Assembly: GCA_023428465.1 (NCBI GenBank)
Contig: JAEYXM010000183.1
Coordinates: 1 to 21,124, forward strand
Source: Actinomycetes bacterium
GTDB lineage: Bacteria > Actinomycetota > Actinomycetes > Actinomycetales > Cellulomonadaceae
Length of the DNA stretch: 21,124 nucleotides
Reading direction: 5' to 3'
A program made the translations under genes and the position numbers. This document shows positions 1 to 6,270 of the stretch, one piece after another (the first letter of the stretch is position 1; every line of letters begins with the position of its first letter). Under the pieces are notes generated by a model. It was not told where the DNA came from. It made no database searches and was given only the letters and a program-made list of their open reading frames with translations.

Positions 1-41
1 CCGGGTGGTGGGGTGCGGCGGCACCCCACCACCGGGCTTTT
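1..41 (+). terminator. Rho-independent terminator of the gene upstream of the window
   Basis: Positions 4-16 and 21-33 form a perfect 13-bp GC-rich stem with a four-base loop (17-20), followed by a short T run (38-41). This is a good intrinsic terminator on the + strand. It would end a gene left of the window. Because pflA follows, pflB (formate acetyltransferase) is a reasonable guess for that gene, but it cannot be seen here. Confidence 0.8.
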
Positions 42-60
42 CACCGAGCGCCGCCAGGTA

Positions 61-109
61 AGGACATTCGTCCCATGACTTCCCGAGCCGCACGGCCCAG
101 ACTGGTTCT
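61..109 (+). promoter_or_regulatory. Candidate DosR/DevR-like box and leaderless promoter of pflA
   Basis: Positions 61-74 read AGGAC-ATTC-GTCCC, an inverted repeat with four perfect inner pairs. It matches nine of the ten arm bases of the DosR/DevR consensus (GGGAC-N4-GTCCC). If transcription starts at the A of the pflA ATG (110), the box is centred at -42.5, the classical position for an activator overlapping the -35 region. A weak -10 (CAGACT, 98-103) then ends six bases before the start. No Shine-Dalgarno sequence precedes ATG 110. The sequence match is seen; the regulator and the start site are inferred. Confidence 0.45.
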
Positions 110-1006
110 ATGACGACGACGACGACCACCACCCAGGTCCCGGCCCAGCAGGGCGCACCGGTCGTCGAGCTGAGCCACCCGGTCGTCGGGGGAGCGGCCG
201 CCCGCACCGCCGCCGGCACAGCAGGACTGGACGTCTCGGACGTCGACCGCGCGGAGCGCATCACGCGCACCCGGTCCGGCGAGCTGGGCTCCGTCCACTC
301 CTGGGAGCTCGTCACCGCCGTCGACGGCCCCGGGACGCGCCTGACGACCTTCCTCGCCGGGTGCCCCCTGCGGTGCCTGTACTGCCACAACCCCGACACG
401 ATGGAGATGCGCCGCGGCGAGCCCGTCCTCGCGACCGAGCTCATTTCGCGCATCGCCCGGTACCGCGCGATCTTCGCCGCCACCGGCGGCGGCCTGACCG
501 TCTCCGGCGGCGAGCCGCTCATGCAGCCCGCCTTCGTCGCCCGCCTGCTGCGCGCGGCCAAGGAGATGGGCATCCACACCGCGATCGACACCTCGGGCTT
601 CCTCGGTGCGGCCTGCACCGACGAGATGATCGACGACATCGACCTCGTGCTCCTGGACGTCAAGTCCGGCATCCCCGAGACCTACCGCAAGGTCACCGGC
701 CGCGACCTGCAGCCGACTCTCGACTTCGGCCGCCGCCTGGCCGCCCGGGGCACCGAGATCTGGGTCCGCTTCGTGCTCGTGCCCGGCCTGACCGACGACC
801 CGGCGAACGTCGAGGCCGTCGCCGACTACGTCGCCGAGCTCGCCACCGTCACCCGCGTCGAGGTGCTCCCGTTCCACCAGATGGGCAGGGACAAGTGGGA
901 GTCGCTCGGCATGCGCTACGACCTCGAGAACACCCCCGCGCCGACGCCGGAGCTCGTCGAGCGTGTGCGCGACCAGTTCCGCTCCCGCGCGCTCCAGGTC
1001 TACTGA
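110..1006 (+). CDS. pflA: Pyruvate formate-lyase-activating enzyme (radical SAM)
   Basis: PflA uses S-adenosylmethionine and a [4Fe-4S] cluster to place the glycyl radical on pyruvate formate-lyase, switching on anaerobic pyruvate cleavage to formate and acetyl-CoA. The protein is 298 aa. The radical-SAM motif CPLRCLYC supplies Cys85, Cys89 and Cys92, preceded by the family block VDGPGTR (71-77). SGGEPL and the C-terminal EVLPFHQMG block also match. E. coli PflA is about 246 aa; the excess here is a roughly 58-residue N-terminal extension that begins with a run of seven Thr encoded by ACG/ACC repeats and looks disordered. The true start could therefore be further in, but ATG 110 fits the promoter geometry. 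The gene is convergent with the downstream beta-oxidation gene and is separated from its upstream neighbour by a terminator. Confidence 0.93.
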   Translation: MTTTTTTTQVPAQQGAPVVELSHPVVGGAAARTAAGTAGLDVSDVDRAERITRTRSGELGSVHSWELVTAVDGPGTRLTTFLAGCPLRCLYCHNPDTMEMRRGEPVLATELISRIARYRAIFAATGGGLTVSGGEPLMQPAFVARLLRAAKEMGIHTAIDTSGFLGAACTDEMIDDIDLVLLDVKSGIPETYRKVTGRDLQPTLDFGRRLAARGTEIWVRFVLVPGLTDDPANVEAVADYVAELATVTRVEVLPFHQMGRDKWESLGMRYDLENTPAPTPELVERVRDQFRSRALQVY

Positions 1007-1037
1007 CCGAGGCGACCGCCCGAGCCTCCTGACCCAA

Positions 1038-1069
1038 GGAGCGGCCGGCACGACCGGCCGGCTCGCTCC
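1038..1069. terminator. Possible bidirectional terminator between pflA and fadB-like gene
   Basis: A GC-rich hairpin lies in the 89-bp gap between two convergent genes. The left arm around 1038-1048 (GGAGCGGCCGG) pairs with the right arm up to 1069, with an internal bulge and a CACGA loop. There is no clear T run on either strand, so termination is inferred mainly from position. Confidence 0.35.
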
Positions 1070-1095
1070 CGCCGCCGCGAGGTCGGCAGGTGCCC

Positions 1096-3192
1096 CTACG
1101 CCGGCAGGCTCGCGACCCCCGGGGCGTGGAAGCGCCGTCCCCGGACGCGCTCGGCGTGACCCGTCCGGTCCAGGTAAGGCGTGATGCCGCCCAGGTGGAA
1201 CGGCCACCCGGCGCCCAGGATCATCGCGACGTCCACCTGCTCCGGACCGGCCACGACGCCCTCGTCGAGCAGCAGGCCGACCTCCTCCGCAAGGCCGGTC
1301 AGGACGGCGTCGAGCACGCCGGCCTCGTCGAGCGCCCCGGCGCCGCCGGGCTCGCCGAACGCGCCCTGGATGCTCTGGTCGACGACCCCCCGGTCGTCGA
1401 CCAGACGCATCCCGGCGTCCCTGAGGGACTCCAACCCGGGGGACAGCGGGAAGCGCGGGCCGAGCTCGTCGTGCAGCGTGCGCAGCACGTGCAGGGCGAC
1501 CGGCAGCCCAACCAGGTCGATGAGTGCGAACGGGCCCATCGGCAGCCCCATCGGGCGCAGCGCGCGGTCGGCAACCTCCACGGGCGTCCCGCGCTCCGCG
1601 GTCGCGGCGACGTCGGCGAGCAGCCGCAGCAGCAGGCGGTTGACGACGAACCCGGGTCGGTCCGCGACCGGGACGACCGTCTTGCCCAGCCGGACGGCGA
1701 CGTCGAACGCGGTGGCCAGCGTCGCGGGGTCGGTCGCGGAGGTGTGCACCACCTCGACGAGCGGCATCCGCCGCACGGGGTTGAAGAAGTGCAGCCCGAC
1801 GACGCGGTCCGGGTGCCCCAGGTCGGCGCTCATGCCCGTGACCGACAGTGCGGAGGTGTTGGTGGCCAGGACCGCGTCGGGTCCGACGACGCCCTCGACC
1901 TCGGCGAAGACCTGCTGCTTGACGGACATGACCTCGGTGACGGCCTCGATCACGAGGTCCGCGCCGGCGAGCGCGTCGAGCTCGGTGCCGACGGTGATCG
2001 ACGCGCGCAGCGCCGCCGCCTCGGCCTCGGACGCGCGGCCCGTGCGCACCAGGTCGGCCACCTGACGGTCGAGCGCGGCGCTCCCGGCCGCGGCCCGCTC
2101 GGCGTCGATCTCGCGCATCGCCACGGGCACGTGCAGGCGGCTCGCGACGAGTACCGCGAGCTGGGTCGCCATGAGCCCGGCGCCCACGATCGCGACCCGC
2201 GACACGGGGCGGGCGAGCCCCGCGTCGTACCGGGGGCGCGCTCGGCTGCCGGTGACCTCGAACGCGTACAGGCCCGACCGGAGCTCGGGGGTGAGTAGCA
2301 GGTCGGTGAGCGCTGCGTCCTCGGCGGCGAACGCGGCGTCGCGGTCCGCGCCGAGGGCGGCGGCGAGCAGGTCCAGCGCGCGGTAGGGCGCCGGTGCGGC
2401 CCCGCCGAGGCGACGGTCGAGCTCCGCGCGCGCCTTCGCGACGGCCTCCTGCGCGGCACCCGGCTCGTCCGGCGCCACGCGCGCCACGGTCGCGTCGCCG
2501 GAGAGCACGTCGTCGACCCAGCGCAGGCATGCCTCCTCGAAGCCGTCGCGCGCGAGGACGACGTCGACGAGACCCAGCCGCAGGGCCTCCGGGGCACTCG
2601 TCAGGCGGTTGGCCAAGGGATGGCGCACCGCGAGGTCGATCGCCGCGGCCGTGCCCACGAGATGGGGCAGGATCGCGCACCCGCCCCAGCCGGGGACGAG
2701 GCCGAGCCGGACCTCGGGCAGGCCGAGGCGCGTGACGTCGTCGGCGACGGCGCGGTACGTGCACGCCAGCGCGAGCTCGAGCCCACCGCCCAGAGCGGTC
2801 CCGCCCACGAAGGCGAACGTCGGGACGGCCAGCTCGCCGAGCAGCCGGTACGCGTCGTGGCCGGCACGCGCGATCGCCCCGGCGCCCGCGCGGTCGGTGA
2901 TACCACGGATCGTGCGCAGGTCCGCCCCGGCGAGGAAGTGCGGACCGGCGCCGGTCACGGCGACCGCCTGGATCTGCCCGTCCGCCGCGCGCTCGGCCAG
3001 ACCCTCGAGCGTGCTGCGCAGCTCCGCCAGGCCGCGGGGGCCGAAGGTCGGCGGGGCGTCGCCGCCGTTGTCGAGGGTGACCAGGGCGAGCGTCCCGGCG
3101 CGGGGGAGCGGGACGTCGCGCACGGCCGGTCGGGTCACGCGCTCCTGCGAGGCTCCGGCGTCTCCGTCGTGCGGCGTCCCGATGCCCGTCAT
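1096..3192 (-). CDS. fadB: Two-domain enoyl-CoA hydratase / 3-hydroxyacyl-CoA dehydrogenase (FadB/FadJ type)
   Basis: This 698-aa cytoplasmic protein should catalyse hydration of 2-enoyl-CoA and NAD-dependent oxidation of the 3-hydroxyacyl-CoA in fatty-acid beta-oxidation. Residues ~30-220 are a crotonase domain keeping both catalytic glutamates (E139 in GGGLEL, E160 in LPEVRLG) and an oxyanion-hole AGADL block. A Rossmann domain starts at ~332 (VAIVGAGLM), with the catalytic-His block HFFNPV at 469-472 (His468). The 3HCDH C-terminal domains fill the rest, including RPMGLPMGPF. The start ATG at 3192 has a strong GAGGAG ribosome site five bases upstream. It lies 40 bp downstream of RNase D on the same strand, so co-transcription is likely. 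The thiolase (fadA) that often accompanies this enzyme is not adjacent on either side. Confidence 0.93.
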   Translation of the reverse strand: MTGIGTPHDGDAGASQERVTRPAVRDVPLPRAGTLALVTLDNGGDAPPTFGPRGLAELRSTLEGLAERAADGQIQAVAVTGAGPHFLAGADLRTIRGITDRAGAGAIARAGHDAYRLLGELAVPTFAFVGGTALGGGLELALACTYRAVADDVTRLGLPEVRLGLVPGWGGCAILPHLVGTAAAIDLAVRHPLANRLTSAPEALRLGLVDVVLARDGFEEACLRWVDDVLSGDATVARVAPDEPGAAQEAVAKARAELDRRLGGAAPAPYRALDLLAAALGADRDAAFAAEDAALTDLLLTPELRSGLYAFEVTGSRARPRYDAGLARPVSRVAIVGAGLMATQLAVLVASRLHVPVAMREIDAERAAAGSAALDRQVADLVRTGRASEAEAAALRASITVGTELDALAGADLVIEAVTEVMSVKQQVFAEVEGVVGPDAVLATNTSALSVTGMSADLGHPDRVVGLHFFNPVRRMPLVEVVHTSATDPATLATAFDVAVRLGKTVVPVADRPGFVVNRLLLRLLADVAATAERGTPVEVADRALRPMGLPMGPFALIDLVGLPVALHVLRTLHDELGPRFPLSPGLESLRDAGMRLVDDRGVVDQSIQGAFGEPGGAGALDEAGVLDAVLTGLAEEVGLLLDEGVVAGPEQVDVAMILGAGWPFHLGGITPYLDRTGHAERVRGRRFHAPGVASLPA

Positions 3193-3232
3193 CGTCGCTC
3201 CTCGCCATCGAGGCCGGGCCGTACGCCCGACG

Positions 3233-4570
3233 TCATCCGAGGCTAGCGAGCGCCTTCGTCAAGGGCGAGGCGGTCAGCTCCACCTGCCAGGGCCGAGCAC
3301 CGCCCGCGGTGAGGAACTCCGCGACCGATCCGGCGTCCAGGGGCGACGGCGGGGACCAGCACAGACGTCGCAGGAGCTCGGGCTGGAGCAGGTTCTCCAC
3401 CGGCACGTGGTGGGCGGTGCCCAGGCGCTGGACGACGGCGCGGGCGGCAGCGAGCCGGGACGCGGCCGCTGGGTCGCGGTCCGCCCACGCGCGCGCCGGT
3501 GGCGGGCCGTCGCTGCGGGGCCCGCGGGTCGAGGGCAGCTCGGCGTCCGGGACGTCGAGGCCGGCCTGGACCGCCTCGAACCAGAACGCCGCGCGCCGAC
3601 GCGTGGCCTTGCCGGAGAACGTCTTGAGCGCAACCAGGTCGGACACCGAGCGCGGCAGGGCGACGCCGGCGGCCACGAGCGCGGCGTCGGGCAGGACGCG
3701 CCCGGGGGAGATGTCGCGGGCGCGGGCGTCGGCGTCGCGCGCTTCCCACAGCGCCTGGACGACGGCCAGGCCGCGGGGGCTGCGGACCGCGTGCAGGCCG
3801 GACGTGCGACGCCAGGGCTCGACCCGGGGTGCGGGGGGAGGCGCGGTGCGGACCGCCTCGAACTCCTGGCGCGCCCACTCGTCCTTGCCCGCCTCGCGCA
3901 GCCGCTCCGCGAGCACGTCGCGCAGCTCGACGAGCACCTCCACGTCGAGCGCCGCGTACCGGAGCCAGTCCGCCGGCAGGGGGCGCGTCGACCAGTCCAC
4001 GGCCGAGTGCTCCTTCGCCAGCCCGAGGCCGAGCAACTCTGCGACGATGGCCGCGAGTCCCACCCGCTCCATGCCGAGCAGGCGCGCGGCGAGCTCGGTG
4101 TCGAAGATGGTGTCCGGTGCGATGCCCTGCTCAGCGAGGCCCGGCAGGTCCTGCGACGCGGCGTGCAGCACCCACTCCACGCCGGCGAGCGCGTTGCTCA
4201 GCGGACTCATGTCCGGGACCGCGATGGGGTCGACCACCGCCGTCCCCGCACCTGCGCGCCGCAGCTGGACGAGGTACGTGCGCTGGCCGTAGCGGTAGCC
4301 GGAGGCCCGCTCGGCGTCCGCGGCGACCGGGCCCGTGCCCGCGGCGAAGCGGGCGACGACGTCGGCGAAAGCCTCGGCCGTGTCGATCACGGCCGGGACG
4401 CCCTCGGATGGCTCGGTCAGCGGCGTGACCACGGGCGCCTCAGTAGGCGCAGTAGGCGCAGTGGGTGCAGTGGGTGCAGTGGGCGCAGCGTCGTCGGGCC
4501 CGTCCGGTCCGAGCACCGACGGGTCGGGGCGCGGGGCCGGGGCGGGCTCCATGGCGTCCCCGTGCAGCAT
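3233..4570 (-). CDS. rnd: Ribonuclease D family 3'-5' exonuclease with HRDC domain
   Basis: A 445-aa DEDDy exonuclease, probably trimming 3' ends of structured RNAs. The catalytic set is visible: Asp85 and Glu87 (ExoI, ADAE), Asp141 (ExoII, ASQDL), and Tyr205 with Asp209 (ExoIII, YAALD). An HRDC domain follows at ~262-335, and the C-terminal ~90 residues form the second helical region usual in actinobacterial homologues. Residues 29-43 are a (Thr-Ala-Pro)n linker encoded by a 9-bp tandem repeat. I chose ATG 4570 because a TACGGT -10 box ends exactly seven bases upstream (leaderless). The longer GTG at 4579 falls inside that box. ATG 4552, with GGGGA ahead of it, is the other option. The DUF3000-RNase D neighbourhood is conserved in actinobacteria (Rv2680-Rv2681 in M. 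tuberculosis). Confidence 0.9.
   Translation of the reverse strand: MLHGDAMEPAPAPRPDPSVLGPDGPDDAAPTAPTAPTAPTAPTEAPVVTPLTEPSEGVPAVIDTAEAFADVVARFAAGTGPVAADAERASGYRYGQRTYLVQLRRAGAGTAVVDPIAVPDMSPLSNALAGVEWVLHAASQDLPGLAEQGIAPDTIFDTELAARLLGMERVGLAAIVAELLGLGLAKEHSAVDWSTRPLPADWLRYAALDVEVLVELRDVLAERLREAGKDEWARQEFEAVRTAPPPAPRVEPWRRTSGLHAVRSPRGLAVVQALWEARDADARARDISPGRVLPDAALVAAGVALPRSVSDLVALKTFSGKATRRRAAFWFEAVQAGLDVPDAELPSTRGPRSDGPPPARAWADRDPAAASRLAAARAVVQRLGTAHHVPVENLLQPELLRRLCWSPPSPLDAGSVAEFLTAGGARPWQVELTASPLTKALASLG
4441..4485. repeat. Five 9-bp tandem repeats encoding Thr-Ala-Pro
   Basis: Five consecutive 9-bp units (CAGTAGGCG twice, CAGTGGGTG twice, CAGTGGGCG once) lie in frame within the N-terminal linker of RNase D. 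They give a (TAP)n stretch. Length changes by slippage would preserve the reading frame. Confidence 0.85.
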
Positions 4571-4577
4571 GACCCTC

Positions 4578-4583
4578 ACCGTA
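4578..4583 (-). promoter_or_regulatory. -10 element (TACGGT) of a leaderless RNase D promoter
   Basis: On the minus strand TACGGT is followed by seven bases and then ATG 4570. This is the TANNNT-to-start spacing of leaderless actinobacterial mRNAs. No -35 hexamer is obvious. Confidence 0.5.
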
Positions 4584-4592
4584 CGGCGTCAC

Positions 4593-4608
4593 GGCGGCCG
4601 TGGCCGCC
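4593..4608. other. GC-rich perfect inverted repeat upstream of RNase D
   Basis: GGCGGCC and GGCCGCC form seven-base arms around a 2-nt centre, in the gap between the LuxR stop codon and the RNase D -10 box. It could be a U-less terminator for the LuxR gene or an operator in the RNase D spacer region. The sequence does not decide between them. Confidence 0.3.
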
Positions 4609-4652
4609 AGGCAGGGCCGTGCGTGCCCGGATCAGGACGTCAGCTCGAGTGG

Positions 4653-5210
4653 TCAGCGCAGCACGTCGTGCCGGATGGCGAACGCGACCATCTCGGCGCG
4701 ATCCCCCGTGCCGACCTTGCGCGAGATGCGGGCGAGGTGGCTCTTGACGGTCAGGGCGGACAGCGAGAGCAGCTCGCCGATCTCACGGTTGGAGCGGCCG
4801 TCGGCGACGAGCCGCAGCACGCCGACCTCGCGGGCCGTGAGCGCCGGGGTGCCGGCGGGCACCGACGGGGACCTGACGAGGCGGACCGCGCGCGGCGGCT
4901 CGGCCGTCACGGCACCGCGCACACCGCCGCCGAGGAGGACGACGAGCTCGCGCCGCCCGGCCTTGCGCGTGAGGAGGACGGCCCGGGTGGACTCGCGCCT
5001 GCGCAGGGAGCGGACCAGGGCCGTGGCCTCACCGTCGGCGATCTCGGGGATGACGAGGCACAGCGGCGCGTCATCGGTGGTCTGTCGCGGGGGGGACAGG
5101 CGCGCGCCCGTGCGCACGGTTCCGGTCCGCGGACGCGGCACGGGCTGCGTGCGTACCTGTTCGACGGTCACGGTTGCTCCGGTGACGGCGGGGGAAGCTG
5201 TCTGGGTCAT
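4653..5210 (-). CDS. Orphan LuxR/NarL-type HTH transcriptional regulator with degenerate receiver
   Basis: A 185-aa cytoplasmic DNA-binding protein. Residues ~122-183 are a clear LuxR_C domain: LTAREVGVLRLVADGRSN, then IGELLSLSALTVKSHL as the helix-turn-helix, then the dimerisation helix. Residues ~49-115 have receiver-like alternating strands and helices, but I find no phosphoacceptor Asp in the expected place, so phosphorylation control is unlikely. The first ~48 residues are low-complexity and probably disordered. No sensor kinase is adjacent. Start ATG 5210 has GGAAA about nine bases upstream. It is preceded by a 262-bp gap holding an inverted repeat. The target genes are unknown. Confidence 0.85.
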   Translation of the reverse strand: MTQTASPAVTGATVTVEQVRTQPVPRPRTGTVRTGARLSPPRQTTDDAPLCLVIPEIADGEATALVRSLRRRESTRAVLLTRKAGRRELVVLLGGGVRGAVTAEPPRAVRLVRSPSVPAGTPALTAREVGVLRLVADGRSNREIGELLSLSALTVKSHLARISRKVGTGDRAEMVAFAIRHDVLR

Positions 5211-5472
5211 ATCGGCATTTCCGAGGATCTGCTTGAGACATGAGAGGGGCCACCCGCCCGGCTATGACGCCGTTTCGTCCAACTTTCTTCCCGAAGTTCC
5301 GTTCGGGCTCCTGACCAGGACGGACGTGCGTCACCGTGCATCGTCGTCGAGGTGGCCCGGCCGGACAGGGGTGCGTGTCGCACACTGCAGACGAGGTCCG
5401 TGGCGCACCGGGTGATACCAGGTGGCCAGGCAGGCATCCAGGGCGGGCGTCCCCGGGCGCGGCCGGCAGGGG
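5211..5472. promoter_or_regulatory. Intergenic control region upstream of the LuxR gene
   Basis: This gap between DUF3000 and the LuxR-type gene contains a locally less GC-rich stretch (about 5258-5310). In it is a perfect inverted repeat, CCCGAA-N6-TTCGGG (5290-5307), located 80-97 bases ahead of the LuxR ATG. GTGCG-TGT-CGCAC (~5372-5384) is a second small palindrome. I see no convincing ORF, RNA gene or intrinsic terminator. Confidence 0.4.
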
Positions 5473-6042
5473 TCAGCGGCGCGGCGAGAGGGAGGTGACG
5501 CCGTCGGGCAGTGGCGGGAGGCCGGCCGCGGTGCACAGCACGGCGCTCCACGCGCTGAGGTGGTCGCCCGCGTCGCCGTCCGGCGTCCAGGAGGCCCGGA
5601 TCTCCACCTCGACCTCGCCCGGGCGCTCGGCGAGCGCTCCGAACGCCTGGGAGACCACACGGGTGACGGTGCCGCCCAGGGCGTGGTGGGGCACGACGGC
5701 GAGCGCCTCCTCGACCCATGACCACGCGGCCTCGCACAGCAGCGGGTCCGCGCCGACCTCGGGGTCCAGGGCGGCACGGATGAGCGTCACCACGCGTGAG
5801 GTGCCCTGCCACGCCTCCTGGCCCTGCGGGTCGTGCAGCAGGACGAACCTGCCGGAGGCCGGCTCCGCGTCCTCCGGAGCGCCGTCGACGGTCACCTCGG
5901 CGCTGAGCGCCACGGCGTACGGGGCGATGCGCGACGGCGCAGGGATCTCGGTCAGGCGCACCTCGGCGCGGAGCCGACGGGCGCCCAGGGACTCCAGCGC
6001 ACGGACGAAGGCCGCCGGCACGTCGGGGTCGGGCGTGATCAC
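5473..6042 (-). CDS. DUF3000 family protein
   Basis: A 189-aa soluble protein matching the actinobacterial DUF3000 family (M. tuberculosis Rv2680 type), whose function is unknown. Recognisable blocks are an N-terminal PAAFVRALESL segment, a central FVLLHDPQGQEAW stretch and SWVEEALA in the C-terminal half. There is no signal peptide or membrane helix. GTG 6042 is preceded by TACGCT at a seven-base distance, so the message is probably leaderless. Upstream is a 228-bp divergent region shared with gnd. Downstream on the same strand come the LuxR regulator and RNase D; the DUF3000/RNase D pairing suggests a link to RNA metabolism, but only by association. Confidence 0.88.
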   Translation of the reverse strand: MITPDPDVPAAFVRALESLGARRLRAEVRLTEIPAPSRIAPYAVALSAEVTVDGAPEDAEPASGRFVLLHDPQGQEAWQGTSRVVTLIRAALDPEVGADPLLCEAAWSWVEEALAVVPHHALGGTVTRVVSQAFGALAERPGEVEVEIRASWTPDGDAGDHLSAWSAVLCTAAGLPPLPDGVTSLSPRR

Positions 6043-6049
6043 GTCTCGC

Positions 6050-6055
6050 AGCGTA
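6050..6055 (-). promoter_or_regulatory. -10 element (TACGCT) of a leaderless DUF3000 promoter
   Basis: TACGCT on the minus strand, then seven bases, then GTG 6042. This is the same geometry as at the other leaderless candidates in the window. Confidence 0.5.
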
Positions 6056-6099
6056 CGGCCGTCGCCCCGCGCGGGTGCGGAGGCGCGGGTCGGCGTGCC

Positions 6100-6114
6100 G
6101 CAGGCGGCGCCTGC
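6100..6114. promoter_or_regulatory. 15-bp perfect palindrome in the DUF3000/gnd divergent region
   Basis: GCAGGCG and CGCCTGC arms flank a single central G. It lies 45-59 bp from the proposed DUF3000 start site and upstream of the 11-bp repeats. It could be an operator for a dimeric regulator or part of a hairpin. Confidence 0.3.
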
Positions 6115-6144
6115 GTACCTGGACGGACCCGGACGACCCGGACG

Positions 6145-6199
6145 GAGCCCGACGTGAGCCCGACGTGAACCCGGCGTGCGCCCGACGTGCGCCCGACGT
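6145..6199. repeat. Five 11-bp tandem repeats upstream of gnd
   Basis: Units begin at 6145, 6156, 6167, 6178 and 6189 with consensus G(A/C)GCCCGACGT. Units 1-2 are identical, units 4-5 are identical, and unit 3 differs at two or three bases. The period is about one helical turn, and the array ends 71 bp before the gnd start. Shorter related GGACCCGGAC-like runs precede it (6119-6144). Confidence 0.85.
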
Positions 6200-6235
6200 G
6201 CCCGGACGGGTGCACTGGCCCGCGGGGCCCGCCGT

Positions 6236-6270
6236 TAGGCTGACCGCGGACCGAGAGAAAGGGCACCCGC
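6236..6270 (+). promoter_or_regulatory. gnd promoter -10 (TAGGCT) and ribosome site
   Basis: TAGGCT at 6236-6241 fits TANNNT. A GAAAGGG ribosome-binding site sits eight to nine bases before ATG 6271. Unlike most genes here, gnd would therefore have a short untranslated leader. No good -35 is visible. Confidence 0.4.

Noticed and set aside
75..113. 12-codon ORF (ATG 75 to TGA 111-113) overlapping the pflA start as ATGA, with AAGGA upstream
   Set aside because: It could be a leader peptide coupled to pflA, but its ATG adjoins the DosR-like box, and the -42.5 geometry implies transcription begins at 110. Chance is likelier.
41..3208. Very long minus-strand open frame covering pflA and part of the fadB-like gene
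   Set aside because: Its translation is Arg/Gly/Ala-rich with no domain, and it lies antisense or out of frame to two clear genes. It is a high-GC shadow.
2609..4747. 712-codon plus-strand open frame over RNase D and the fadB-like gene
   Set aside because: Low-complexity translation opposite two recognisable proteins; a shadow frame.
4653..5210. The orphan LuxR protein as the regulator acting on the pflA DosR-like box
   Set aside because: DosR has a phosphorylatable receiver and this protein does not. Nothing in the sequence links the two beyond membership of the LuxR_C superfamily.
6119..6199. CRISPR-like array
   Set aside because: Units are 11 bp and contiguous with no spacers; no cas genes are near.
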